A DNA stretch of 64,000 nt from Bacteroides caccae (GTDB lineage Bacteria > Bacteroidota > Bacteroidia > Bacteroidales > Bacteroidaceae), in assembly GCF_002222615.2 (NCBI RefSeq), contig NZ_CP022412.2, positions 2,728,001 through 2,792,000 on the forward strand, written 5' to 3'. Below are positions 53,753 through 64,000 of this stretch, piece by piece (within the stretch, counting starts at the first letter, position 1; every line of letters starts with the position of its first letter). The position numbers and the translations under genes are program-made. The notes under the pieces were generated by a model. That model ran no database searches. It had not been told where the DNA came from and saw nothing but the letters and a program-made list of their open reading frames with translations.

Positions 53753-56503
53753 ATGATACGACAACACGGTAAACTAACTTTTCTTAGCTTTCTTCTGGTA
53801 GTTTCGTGCGGAAATACATTTGCACAGAAGATTCCTGTCATTCCTCTGGACTTGGATTCCTTGATAACGGTAGGCTATGCTACCGGAAGTCTGAAAACCC
53901 TCTCCGGTTCTGTGGAGAAAATTACGGAGAAACAAATGAACAAAGACCAGGTAACCAATCCTTTGGAAGCGATTCGGGGTAGGGTACCGGGTTTGACTAT
54001 TCAACGGGGTACGAATGGACCCGCAGCTCTGGATGCAGTGCGCCTGCGTGGAACCACTTCACTGACTAGTGGTAACGATCCTCTGATTATTGTCGATGGA
54101 GTGTTTGGCGACCTTAGTATGCTGACTTCCATTTACCCCACAGATATCGAAAGTTTCACGATTCTGAAAGATGCTTCCGAAACGGCACAATACGGTTCAC
54201 GTGGTGCTTCCGGTGTGATTGAAGTCACCACTAAAAAAGGAATGCAGGGTAGGACGCAGGTAGCCTACAACGGTAGTTTCGGCATTTCTACTGTCTACAA
54301 GAATCTTAAAATGTTGTCGGGAGACGAGTTCCGTAGCGTAGCTTCCGAACGCGGTATCTCTATTTTAGATAAAGGTAATAATACTAACTTCCAGAAAGAA
54401 ATACAACAGACAGGTCTGCAACAGAATCATCACGTCGCTTTCTATGGAGGCTCCAGCACGTCGAGCTACCGTGTATCACTTGGTTTTATGGATCGTCAGG
54501 GGGTGATTTTGAATGAAGATATGAAGAATTTCACTTCCAATATGAACATGAACCAAAAGATGTTCGATGGCTTCTTCGACTGCGAACTGGGGATGTTCGG
54601 TTCTATCCTGAAAAATCATAATCTGGTTGACTATCAGAAAACCTTCTATTCGGCGGCAACCTTTAACCCGACGTATCCTAACCATAAAGATCCCGTTACT
54701 AACTCGTGGGACGGCATCACTACCGCCAGTCAGATAACAAACCCGTTGGCATGGATGCAGGTGGACGATGACGACGCTACTTCGCATATCAGTACACACG
54801 CCCGTTTCACCTTCAATTTGATGAAAGAATTGAAATTGGTACTGTTCGGTGCCTATACCTATAATATAGTTGAAAATTCGCAATATCTCCCCACCTCTGT
54901 TTGGGCGAACGGGCAGGCTTATAAAGGAACAAAGAAAATGGAGTCCCTCCTCGGAAATATGATGCTGACTTATAAAAAAGGCTGGAAAAAGCACTTCTTC
55001 GACGTCCTGGCATTAGCCGAACTCCAGAAAGAAACGTACACGGGATATTATACCACAGTCAGCAATTTCAGCACGGATAAGTTCGGCTACAACAATTTGC
55101 AAGCCGGTGCAGTCCGTCTGTGGGAGGGGACAAATTCGTACTACGAACAACCCCGTCTCGCATCTTTTATGGGACGTTTCAACTATACGTATGCCGATCG
55201 TTATGTCCTGACGCTGAATGCCCGTACGGACGCTTCCTCCAAGTTTGGAGCAAATCATAAGTGGGGCTTCTTTCCCTCCATATCTGCCGCATGGGTAGTC
55301 AGTGAGGAAAAGTTTATGAAACGTTTGCCAGTGGTTGATAATTTGAAATTTCGTATCGGTTACGGTCTGGCGGGTAACCAGAGTGGAATTGACTCGTATA
55401 CTACACTGAATCTGGTAAAGCCGAACGGAGTTGTTCCGGTAGGCAACTCTGCCGTTGTCTCATTGGGTGATTTGAGGAATACGAACCCCGACTTGAAGTG
55501 GGAAGTGAAACACACTTTCAATACAGGTTTTGACGTAGCTTTGTTTGGTAACCGTCTGTTACTTTCCGCTAACTACTACAATTCTCGAACAACGGATATG
55601 CTTTATCTGTATAATGTGAGTGTACCGCCTTTCACTTACAACACTTTACTGGCTAATATCGGCTCCATGCGTAACTGGGGTACGGAAATAGCTATTGGTA
55701 TCACTCCTCTGAAAACAAAAGATATGGAATTGAACATTAATGCCAATGTCACCTTCCAACGTAACAAACTTCTCTCATTAAGCGGAATGTACAACGGCGA
55801 AATGATTTCCGCGCCTGAATACAAGAGCCTTGCCAGTCTCGACGGAGCCGGCTTCCACGGTGGCTACAACCACATCGTCTATCAAATGGTCGGTCAACCA
55901 TTAGGTGTTTTTTATTTGCCTCATAGCACCGGACTGGTGTCCGACGGGAACGGTGGATACACCTATGGTATTGCGGACTTGAACGGTGGTGGTGTCAATC
56001 TTGAAGACGGCGAAGACCGCTATGTGGCAGGGCAAGCCGTGCCCAAAACAATTCTGGGTTCGAACATCAGCTTCCGTTACAAACACTTCGATCTTTCGGT
56101 GCAGATCAACGGAGCTTTCGGCCATAAAATCTATAACGGAACATCACTGACGTATATGAACATGAATATCTTCCCTGACTACAATGTGATGAAATCCGCG
56201 CCGAAGCAGAACATTAAGGACCAGACTGCCACTGACTATTGGCTGGAAAAAGGCAATTACGTAAACTTTGACTACGTGACGCTTGGTTGGAATGTACCAA
56301 TCGAGAAGGTGCAGAAACTCAAGAAGTACGTCCGTTCTTTGCGTCTTGCCTTCACGGTCAACAACCTGGCGACGATTTCCGGCTATTCAGGGCTATCACC
56401 GATGATTAACAGTTCTACGGTAAACTCTACTTTGGGGGTGGATGATAAACGTAACTACCCGTTGGCACGTACCTATACATTGGGATTGAGTATTAACTTT
56501 TAA
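53753..56503 (+). CDS. Second SusC-like TonB-dependent receptor, short form
   Basis: A 916-residue outer-membrane receptor. It has a signal peptide (~1-25) but no carboxypeptidase D regulatory-like domain: the TonB-box-like segment (LITVGYATGS) follows within about 40 residues, so it is ~200 residues shorter than nanO. The plug (PLEAIRGRVPGLTIQRG; ILKDASETAQYGSRGASGVIEV) and barrel (ending GLSINF) are otherwise typical. It may serve a glycan released by the enzymes upstream. A lipobox-like VVSC in the signal peptide is probably incidental. Confidence 0.85.
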   Translation: MIRQHGKLTFLSFLLVVSCGNTFAQKIPVIPLDLDSLITVGYATGSLKTLSGSVEKITEKQMNKDQVTNPLEAIRGRVPGLTIQRGTNGPAALDAVRLRGTTSLTSGNDPLIIVDGVFGDLSMLTSIYPTDIESFTILKDASETAQYGSRGASGVIEVTTKKGMQGRTQVAYNGSFGISTVYKNLKMLSGDEFRSVASERGISILDKGNNTNFQKEIQQTGLQQNHHVAFYGGSSTSSYRVSLGFMDRQGVILNEDMKNFTSNMNMNQKMFDGFFDCELGMFGSILKNHNLVDYQKTFYSAATFNPTYPNHKDPVTNSWDGITTASQITNPLAWMQVDDDDATSHISTHARFTFNLMKELKLVLFGAYTYNIVENSQYLPTSVWANGQAYKGTKKMESLLGNMMLTYKKGWKKHFFDVLALAELQKETYTGYYTTVSNFSTDKFGYNNLQAGAVRLWEGTNSYYEQPRLASFMGRFNYTYADRYVLTLNARTDASSKFGANHKWGFFPSISAAWVVSEEKFMKRLPVVDNLKFRIGYGLAGNQSGIDSYTTLNLVKPNGVVPVGNSAVVSLGDLRNTNPDLKWEVKHTFNTGFDVALFGNRLLLSANYYNSRTTDMLYLYNVSVPPFTYNTLLANIGSMRNWGTEIAIGITPLKTKDMELNINANVTFQRNKLLSLSGMYNGEMISAPEYKSLASLDGAGFHGGYNHIVYQMVGQPLGVFYLPHSTGLVSDGNGGYTYGIADLNGGGVNLEDGEDRYVAGQAVPKTILGSNISFRYKHFDLSVQINGAFGHKIYNGTSLTYMNMNIFPDYNVMKSAPKQNIKDQTATDYWLEKGNYVNFDYVTLGWNVPIEKVQKLKKYVRSLRLAFTVNNLATISGYSGLSPMINSSTVNSTLGVDDKRNYPLARTYTLGLSINF

Positions 56504-56517
56504 CGGAGGATGAGAAG

Positions 56518-58149
56518 ATGAAAGAATATTTGAAAAAGATTAGTTTGGTGCTTGCTACGTGTACGTTCTTGTTTTCCTGCGATAAATTTCTGGAAGAAAA
56601 TCCGAAAGATAAGTTGCCCGAAGATGATGTGTATAATTCCATTTCGGAAGTCTATCTCAATGCTGTTGCCTCGCTCTATACTTATGTGGGCGGTTACAGC
56701 GACAGCCAGGGATTGCAGGGAACGGGCAGAGGTGTCTATGATCTCAATACTTTCACTACTGATGAAGCTATTATCCCTACGCGCGGTGGCGACTGGTACG
56801 ACGGTGGCTTTTGGCAGGGATTATTTCTCCATGATTGGGGTATTGAGAATGATGCCATTCAAGCTACATGGGAGTATCTTTATAAAGTCGTAATGCTTAG
56901 TAATAAGTCGCTCGAACGAATCGACAAATTCGCAGAAACCCATTCTGATGCGGAACTCCCGGCTTATCGAGCGGAAGTGCGTGCTATGCGTGCGATGTAC
57001 TACTATTATCTGCTGGATTTGTTTGGCCGTGTGCCTTTGGTGCAGTCTTCTTCTCCTGCGATGAAAGACATCGTTCAAAGCGAGCGGAAGACAGTATTCG
57101 AATTTATATTCAAGGAATTACAGGAAGTGGCTCCATTACTTTCGGAGGTACACAGCAATCAGACCGGGCCTTATTATGGGCGTATCACTCGTCCGGTGGT
57201 TACTTTCTTGTTGGCAAAACTGGCACTGAATGCCGAAGTTTATACCGATAACGACTGGACGGACAACGAACGTCCCGACGGAAAAAATATCAAGTTCATG
57301 GTAGACGGTAATGAACTCAATGCCTGGGAGACGGTCATATACTACTGCGACCAACTGAAAGTTATGAATTATAAACTGGAACCGGAATACGAGACTAACT
57401 TCTCTATCTTCAATGAACCGTCCGTAGAGAATATATTCACGATCCCGATGAATAAAACATTGTATACCAATCAGATGCAATACCTTTTTCGTTCCCGTCA
57501 TTACAACCATGCCAAAGCTTACGGGCTAAGCGGTGAGAATGGTCCCAGTGCAACGATTGAAACACTCGAAACTTTCGGTTATGGGACAGCTGCCCAAGAC
57601 CCTCGCTTCGACATCTGTTATTTTGCAGGAGAAATGTATGACTTGAAAGGAGACATTATCAAGCTGGACGACGGTACTGTCTTGGTATATCTCCCTTGGG
57701 AAGTAGCATTGGATATCACCGACACCCCGTATGAGCAAACGGCAGGTGCCCGTATGAAAAAGTATGAAGTAGACCCCACCGCCACAAAAGACGGAAAATT
57801 AATGGAGAATGACATTGTCCTGTTCCGCTACGCGGACGCTTTACTGATGAAGAGCGAAGCTAAAGTACGCAACGGTGCAAACGGAGACGTCGAGTTAAAT
57901 CAAGTCCGGAGCCGGGTGAAGGCCGCTCGCCGTCCCGCTACTTTGGAGAATATACTTTCCGAACGCCAGCTTGAATTGGCTTGGGAGGGTTGGAGGCGTC
58001 AGGACCTTATCCGCTTCGGAATGTTTACTCGTGCATACAACAGCCGTCCTCAATTACCAAACGAGGAAACCGGTTATACTACCGTATTCCCTATTCCCGA
58101 GAAAATACGGGTGATGAATACAAAGCTAGTACAGAATCCGGGGTATTGA
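56518..58149 (+). CDS. Second SusD-like lipoprotein
   Basis: A 543-residue SusD/RagB lipoprotein (Cys21 in FLFSC), 14 bases after the SusC stop. The N-terminal pattern DKFLEENPKDKLPEDDVY, the helical body and the C-terminal ERQLELAWEGWRRQDLIRFGMF block are typical of the family. It should pair with the preceding receptor. The bound glycan is not deducible. Confidence 0.85.
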   Translation: MKEYLKKISLVLATCTFLFSCDKFLEENPKDKLPEDDVYNSISEVYLNAVASLYTYVGGYSDSQGLQGTGRGVYDLNTFTTDEAIIPTRGGDWYDGGFWQGLFLHDWGIENDAIQATWEYLYKVVMLSNKSLERIDKFAETHSDAELPAYRAEVRAMRAMYYYYLLDLFGRVPLVQSSSPAMKDIVQSERKTVFEFIFKELQEVAPLLSEVHSNQTGPYYGRITRPVVTFLLAKLALNAEVYTDNDWTDNERPDGKNIKFMVDGNELNAWETVIYYCDQLKVMNYKLEPEYETNFSIFNEPSVENIFTIPMNKTLYTNQMQYLFRSRHYNHAKAYGLSGENGPSATIETLETFGYGTAAQDPRFDICYFAGEMYDLKGDIIKLDDGTVLVYLPWEVALDITDTPYEQTAGARMKKYEVDPTATKDGKLMENDIVLFRYADALLMKSEAKVRNGANGDVELNQVRSRVKAARRPATLENILSERQLELAWEGWRRQDLIRFGMFTRAYNSRPQLPNEETGYTTVFPIPEKIRVMNTKLVQNPGY

Positions 58150-58165
58150 GTGGGTTTTAAATAAC

Positions 58166-58203
58166 AAACGCTCCATGTGTCACCAGGCATTCATGGAGCG
58201 TTT
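58166..58203. terminator. Bidirectional terminator between SusD and dnaJ
   Basis: AAACGCTCCATG (58166-58177) and CATGGAGCGTTT (58192-58203) form a perfect 12-bp stem between two convergent genes. Confidence 0.8.
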
Positions 58204-58236
58204 AATTATTAATAGGAAGAAATTTTTATGTAAGTC

Positions 58237-59412
58237 TTAATCGAAGAAACTTTTGAACTTCTTGAAGATCTTTTCCTTCACTGACGTACTCGGCTTGAAA
58301 TTATCCGAATCTTCCATTTTTTCAAGCGCACTCTTTTCCTCCTTGTTGAGAGCTTCTGGCACATAGATACTGACATTCACGAGCAAATCCCCTGTTCCGT
58401 ATCCATTCACGTTCGGCAATCCTTTACCGCGTAGACGAAGTACCTTTCCCGGTTGAGTACCTGAGTCAATCTTTACCTTCACCTTTCCGTCGATGGTCGG
58501 GATCTCCACAGCCCCGCCCAAAGCGGCAGTGGGAAAACTCAACAACAAGTTATAAATCAGATCATTCTCGTCACGAATCAAGTCTGGATGCGGTTCTTCT
58601 TCTACGAGAATCAGTAAATCTCCCGGCACGCCGTTATGCTTGCCGGCATTTCCTTTGCCACTCATAGAAAGTTGCATGCCTTCTGCCACTCCGGCAGGTA
58701 TCTGCACTGTCACTACTTCCTCACCGTAAACGATTCCATCGCCACTACACTTCTTACACTTGTTCTTGATGATTTTACCCTCACCGTTACAAGTAGAGCA
58801 GGTGGCACGCGTTTGCATCGTCCCTAAAATAGTCTGCTGGTTACGGATCACCGTACCACTACCTTTACAAGTTGGACACGTTTCCGAACCGCCGTCCCCT
58901 TCGGCACCACTACCGTGGCACTGGTCACACGGCACATATTTCTTGAGCTTGAACTTTTTCTCCACTCCGGTAGAGATTTCTTTCAACGTCAGTTTCACCT
59001 TTACGCGCAGGTCACTTCCGCGATACCGTCGCTGCTGCGAACCTCCTCCGCCGCCGAATCCGCTGAAACCACCGAATCCTCCTCCGCGACCTCCGAAGAT
59101 GTCACCGAACATGGAGAAAATATCATCCATAGACATACCTTCGCCACCGAAACCGCCGAACGGCCCACCGTTACCTGCCGCACCGCTCACTCCTGCGTGG
59201 CCGAACTGGTCGTAACGCGAACGCTTATCCGGGTTACTTAATACATCATACGCCTCGGCCGCTTCCTTGAACTTTTCTTCTGCCTCCTTGTCACCCGGAT
59301 TCTTGTCGGGGTGATATTGAATCGCTTTCTTGCGGTAGGCTTTTTTAATTTCTTCTACTGTGGCTGTCTTCGTTACCTCCAGTACTTCATAATAGTCTCT
59401 TTTCTCTGCCAT
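58237..59412 (-). CDS. dnaJ: Chaperone DnaJ
   Basis: A 391-residue Hsp40. The J domain (1-70) has the HPD motif in YHPDKNPG. A Gly/Phe-rich linker (~75-130) follows, then the zinc-binding region with four C-x-x-C-x-G-x-G repeats ([32 protein letters not shown]) and the C-terminal substrate-binding domains. It lies 23 bases after grpE. The heat-shock partner genes form an operon. Confidence 0.97.
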   Translation of the reverse strand: MAEKRDYYEVLEVTKTATVEEIKKAYRKKAIQYHPDKNPGDKEAEEKFKEAAEAYDVLSNPDKRSRYDQFGHAGVSGAAGNGGPFGGFGGEGMSMDDIFSMFGDIFGGRGGGFGGFSGFGGGGGSQQRRYRGSDLRVKVKLTLKEISTGVEKKFKLKKYVPCDQCHGSGAEGDGGSETCPTCKGSGTVIRNQQTILGTMQTRATCSTCNGEGKIIKNKCKKCSGDGIVYGEEVVTVQIPAGVAEGMQLSMSGKGNAGKHNGVPGDLLILVEEEPHPDLIRDENDLIYNLLLSFPTAALGGAVEIPTIDGKVKVKIDSGTQPGKVLRLRGKGLPNVNGYGTGDLLVNVSIYVPEALNKEEKSALEKMEDSDNFKPSTSVKEKIFKKFKSFFD

Positions 59413-59435
59413 GCTTTTATTGATTCAAGTTCTTC

Positions 59436-60017
59436 TTATTCTCCAACTACCACTTTGGCGTGACGGAGTACTTTATCGTTCAATGTATATCCCGTCTGTA
59501 CGCAATCCAGGATTTTACCTTTCTGTGCTTCCGACGGTGCGGGAATTACGGCGATAGCCTCGTGGTAATCAGTATTCAGCGGTTGGTCTTTCGTTTCGAT
59601 CACCTTCACACCGTTTTGTGCCAGGGTAGCCATGAATTTATTATAAATCAGTTCGACACCTTCTTTCACAGCTTGGACATCCGTAGCCGTTTCCATCGTT
59701 TTGATGGCACGTTCGAAATCATCCACCACCGGAAGAATACTGCTAAGGCTCTTTTCGCCACCGTTCAGGATCAGTTCCGCTTTCTCCTTCATAGTGCGTT
59801 TCCGGTAATTGTCGAACTCGGCGGAGAGACGCAAATATTTATCCTTCTGCTCCTCAATGGTCTCCTGAGCCGTCTCCAGTTCCTTTTCCAATTCCTCTTC
59901 GTGAGTCATCGGGGCGGCATTTTCCGCTTGTTCGTCCTGCGGTTGTTCTTCCGCGTTATTCAGAGTTTCCTCAACGTTGAGTTCTTCTTCCTTCACTTTT
60001 TTTTCTTTAGGGTCCAT
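59436..60017 (-). CDS. grpE: Nucleotide exchange factor GrpE
   Basis: A 193-residue protein with an acidic, low-complexity N-terminus, a long coiled coil (EELEKELETAQETIEEQKDK) and a C-terminal beta domain with the family segment NFRKRT-like (FDNYRKRT, KAELILNGGEKSL) and ATLAQNGVKVIE, ending in LRHAKVVVGE. It exchanges nucleotide on DnaK. First gene of the grpE-dnaJ operon. Confidence 0.97.
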   Translation of the reverse strand: MDPKEKKVKEEELNVEETLNNAEEQPQDEQAENAAPMTHEEELEKELETAQETIEEQKDKYLRLSAEFDNYRKRTMKEKAELILNGGEKSLSSILPVVDDFERAIKTMETATDVQAVKEGVELIYNKFMATLAQNGVKVIETKDQPLNTDYHEAIAVIPAPSEAQKGKILDCVQTGYTLNDKVLRHAKVVVGE

Positions 60018-60099
60018 ATCTATTTCTGTTTTTTATTCATAATATCAAAATCACATGCAAAAACTTTGCCAAGTTGGTGTTTTTGCCAAAAAACTCTGC

Positions 60100-60107
60100 A
60101 AAGGTAA
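60100..60107 (-). promoter_or_regulatory. -7 element of grpE-dnaJ
   Basis: On the minus strand TACCTTTG fits TAnnTTTG, about 83 bases before the grpE start. No CIRCE element was seen. Confidence 0.5.
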
Positions 60108-60162
60108 TACTTTTATGTCAGATTGGCACATACGGGATAGTTCATTATTCATTTTAAATGTC

Positions 60163-60170
60163 TACCTTTG
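60163..60170 (+). promoter_or_regulatory. -7 element of the ABC-F gene
   Basis: TACCTTTG fits TAnnTTTG, 47 bases before the start codon, divergent to the grpE promoter. Confidence 0.55.
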
Positions 60171-60208
60171 CACACTCAAATTGAAAAGTGTAAATAGTTA
60201 AATAGTAA

Positions 60209-61837
<1,629 letters not shown>

Positions 61838-61860
61838 GACTCCGGACATTACTGATAATA

Positions 61861-61907
61861 AAAAAGAGAGCGTATCAAGACATTGGTTTTTGATACGCTC
61901 TCTTTTT
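61861..61907 (+). terminator. Terminator after the ABC-F gene
   Basis: AAAAAGAGAGCGTATCAA (61861-61878) pairs with TTGATACGCTCTCTTTTT, followed by T-run. The stem is about 18 bp, one of the strongest in the window. Confidence 0.85.
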
Positions 61908-61974
61908 TAGGGATAATTTGTCATTCAAGTAACTTTGGAGCTACTATGAATTAGCATTCGCTATACATAACTTT

Positions 61975-62000
61975 ATTCGTCTGACAGTTGTCAGACGAAT
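61975..62000. repeat. Perfect 26-base palindrome
   Basis: ATTCGTCTGACA, GT, TGTCAGACGAAT is an exact 12-bp inverted repeat with a 2-base centre. It has no T-run and lies between the ABC-F and LRR genes. It could be an operator or an extragenic palindrome. Confidence 0.7.
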
Positions 62001-62131
62001 AGAATTATGCAACAACAAAGATTGATTTATTAAATACGAGGGGTAGAAATGTGTTAACTCGGACTTAGTTTATAACCGTTGTCTTACTCTGATATAGGGC
62101 TATACTCTATATATCAAGGTTATTCCTTTAC

Positions 62132-63181
62132 TTATTTCTTATAAATCAACTTACTCGGCACCCCGTCTCCAAACAGGTTATCGCCCAATGTTGTGATCTT
62201 ATTTCCCGTAGCCAATACATAGCGGAGATTGTCACATCCCATAAATGCGCCGAACTCGATAGCAGTCACGCTGGCCGGAAGTTCGAGTGTACCGCAAAGA
62301 CGTCCGCAGTTACTGAATACACGCTGTCCGATCGATTTGAGATTATGAGGTAACTTCATTCTCAATAAATATTTTTTTTGTGAGAAAGTAAAGTCAGGGA
62401 TAGCTGTTGCGTTTGTTCTGGAAATATCCACTGAAACAAGGTTCGGCATATAGTCGCGGATAAGTTTGAAGTCGGCGTTGTCCAGTTTGCCTTCTATGGT
62501 GAGGAAGTTGATGTCTCTGGGTTGCAGACCGGATTTCAGGATTTCTTCTTCCAGTTTGCCCATTGCTCCCACTTGCAAAGTGGTTTCTACCGGTTCTCCC
62601 TCTATGAAAGCAAACTTTTCCCACCTATTCTTATAACGGTATTCATCGCTGCTGCCCAGCGGAACGAAAATAGCGGTAATGCTGTCCGCCAATGCCTCCG
62701 GCAACAGGTTAGGAGCTGTCTTTTTCCGGATCTGGCAGATTTTCAGGTTCTCGCACCCTTTGAAGGCGGCGTCTTCGATGTTCTTGATTTTCTCGGAGAG
62801 AATTATTTTCTCCAGGGTGGCTTTACCTTTAGTCACTCCGTCTACGATGTTCGAGAAAGCGTAAGTAGGGATGAAGTTCGGCATATAAACGCAAAGTTTT
62901 CCGTTGGGATAGGTACCGGCTTTCCCGGTGTACATCTTGATGTCTGCATTCGAAATGTCCAATACTTTCAGGTTGGGAAATTCATCACGCAGATGTCTGA
63001 AGTCCTCGGCATTTATTTTACCGGTCAAAGTGAGGTGGGTGATACTGTTGGCCTCATCCTCCGTCATCATGGAAATCAGCGTTCCGGGTTTACTTACAAA
63101 ATAAGTCTTGCTCACTTGGGCGACTGCTCCTAATGCATTGGCAGCCAATATGAAACTAATCAATAGTAGTTTAATTTTCAT
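62132..63181 (-). CDS. BspA-like leucine-rich-repeat secreted protein
   Basis: The start at 63181 (MKIKLLLISFILAANALG) was chosen because the earlier in-frame ATG lies in the -7 element on the minus strand. About 349 residues: a signal peptide (~1-22), then beta-strand/LRR repeats of the LRR_5 type (LKVLDISNADIK, LEKIILSEKIKNIEDAAFKGCENL, LPHNLKSIGQRVFSNCGRL, LPASVTAIEFGAFMGCDNL). Such proteins are exposed at the surface and often bind host matrix, though this is not shown here. Confidence 0.8.
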   Translation of the reverse strand: MKIKLLLISFILAANALGAVAQVSKTYFVSKPGTLISMMTEDEANSITHLTLTGKINAEDFRHLRDEFPNLKVLDISNADIKMYTGKAGTYPNGKLCVYMPNFIPTYAFSNIVDGVTKGKATLEKIILSEKIKNIEDAAFKGCENLKICQIRKKTAPNLLPEALADSITAIFVPLGSSDEYRYKNRWEKFAFIEGEPVETTLQVGAMGKLEEEILKSGLQPRDINFLTIEGKLDNADFKLIRDYMPNLVSVDISRTNATAIPDFTFSQKKYLLRMKLPHNLKSIGQRVFSNCGRLCGTLELPASVTAIEFGAFMGCDNLRYVLATGNKITTLGDNLFGDGVPSKLIYKK

Positions 63182-63202
63182 AATTTTGCAGATTTGTTCA
63201 GG

Positions 63203-63210
63203 CAAATATA
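63203..63210 (-). promoter_or_regulatory. -7 element of the LRR gene
   Basis: On the minus strand TATATTTG fits TAnnTTTG, 21 bases before the chosen start, and overlaps the rejected upstream start. Confidence 0.55.
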
Positions 63211-63252
63211 GGAAAAATAGGTAAGAGATAGTGTTTTTTTATGTTTTATATC

Positions 63253-63260
63253 TAATTTTG
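63253..63260 (+). promoter_or_regulatory. -7 element before the CPBP gene
   Basis: TAATTTTG fits TAnnTTTG, 24 bases before the start codon. Confidence 0.5.
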
Positions 63261-63284
63261 TAGCCGGATTAACAAATTGTAAAA

Positions 63285-64000
63285 ATGGAGGCAGAAAACA
63301 TTGTGGATAAAAAAGAACTGAAGGGACTTCCTATATGGGCGTGTATTTTGCTGTTTATAGTGGTGTTTTTTGTGTTTATGTTGTTGTATAGTGCATTGAT
63401 ACAAGGATTCCTTTCATTGGTTCTTGGAGTGGAGGCCCGTCACCCCGGAATAGTGGGGTATATTCTGCAAGAGACGGGTATGCTTTTGACCGCTTTGACT
63501 TCTGCTGTTATCATGCTTCGTTTTGAACGGCGTCCGTTCTCAGACTTGGGCTTGTCTGTCAAAGGACATGCGCGAGGATTGTGGTACGGATTGCTGATAG
63601 CTGTTCTGTTTTATCTGGTTGGCTTCGGACTGTCTCTGCTTTTGGGAGAAATAGAAGTGACCGGTTTTAAGTTTGAACCGGTGAATTTGCTCGGTTCGTG
63701 GGTCTTTTTTCTGTTGGTGGCGTTGTTTGAAGAGATTCTGATGCGCGGCTATATTCTCGGACGACTGCTTCATACACGTATGAATAAATTCCTGTCGTTA
63801 TTTATATCATCGGCATTGTTTGCCTTGTTACATATCTTCAATCCGGAAATAGATTTCTTGCCTATGCTCAATCTGCTACTTGCTGGCATGCTGCTGGGAG
63901 CTTCTTACTTGTATACAAAGAATCTTTGTTTCCCTATCTCCCTTCATCTTTTCTGGAACTGGATTCAGGGACCGGTGTTGGGCTACGAAGTGAGTGGTAA
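63285..64000 (+). CDS. CPBP-family intramembrane protease, 5' part
   Basis: The frame opens with MEAENIVDKKELKGLP and is open to the window end (about 238 residues seen), so the C-terminus is cut. Several hydrophobic helices are visible. The family's metal-binding motifs are present: FEEILMRGY (EExxxR, ~150), LFALLHIF (FxxxH, ~185) and HLFWNW (HxxxN-like, ~225). CPBP proteases process CAAX-like or bacteriocin-type peptides in bacteria. The substrate here is unknown. Confidence 0.8.
   Translation, partial: MEAENIVDKKELKGLPIWACILLFIVVFFVFMLLYSALIQGFLSLVLGVEARHPGIVGYILQETGMLLTALTSAVIMLRFERRPFSDLGLSVKGHARGLWYGLLIAVLFYLVGFGLSLLLGEIEVTGFKFEPVNLLGSWVFFLLVALFEEILMRGYILGRLLHTRMNKFLSLFISSALFALLHIFNPEIDFLPMLNLLLAGMLLGASYLYTKNLCFPISLHLFWNWIQGPVLGYEVSG

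Noticed and set aside
53753..53830. Second SusC as a lipoprotein
   Set aside because: A VVSC segment exists in the signal peptide, but TonB-dependent receptors are integral barrels and a normal cleavage site (FAQ) lies just after.

Overview
The window reads as a Bacteroides chromosome, most compatible with the B. fragilis group. The grounds are SusC/SusD pairs, a nan-type sialic acid locus, promoter-like TAnnTTTG -7 elements and AT-rich leaders. No 16S or other species marker is present, so the species is an inference.

Bases 1 to about 26.74 kb are the right part of a tailed-phage prophage. In order it holds the end of the tape-measure protein, a Dit-like protein, a tail hub, a collagen-like tail fibre, and small beta-sandwich proteins that look like BACON domains cut across gene borders. 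A lysis cassette follows (small membrane proteins and an M15 peptidase), then large adhesion or side-fibre proteins, one carrying a complete metallophosphoesterase domain. Next come a structured non-coding stretch, a DnaA-C-like HTH gene, a conserved cassette of Gly-rich and unknown proteins, and a nest of tiny ORFs. The last genes are a HicA/HicB/SecB-like toxin-antitoxin-chaperone operon and, facing left, a tyrosine recombinase. The recombinase abuts a tRNA-Thr(CGU) gene, the likely integration target. Head, packaging and replication genes would lie to the left of the window.

Bases 27.1-58.2 kb are a polysaccharide-utilisation locus for sialylated host glycans. A divergent ROK repressor faces a YhcH/NanQ-like gene, followed by nanT, nanL and nanE (transport, lyase, epimerase). 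Next are nanO/nanU (SusC/SusD), a GH33 sialidase, a GH20 hexosaminidase, two sialate-esterase-type proteins (the second fused to a NanM-like Kelch propeller), a GH2 beta-mannosidase, two more GH20 enzymes and a second SusC/SusD pair. Five copies of a TAATAAA-N4-TTTATTA inverted repeat precede the ROK, yhcH, nanT, nanO and nanH units and are a credible operator set for the ROK protein. The logic is to remove O-acetyl groups and sialic acid, trim HexNAc and mannose, import through SusCD and NanT, then convert Neu5Ac to ManNAc and GlcNAc.

Bases 58.2-64 kb are housekeeping: grpE-dnaJ (leftward), an ABC-F ATPase with a degenerate second nucleotide site, a BspA-like leucine-rich-repeat protein (leftward) and the start of a CPBP-family membrane protease that runs off the window.
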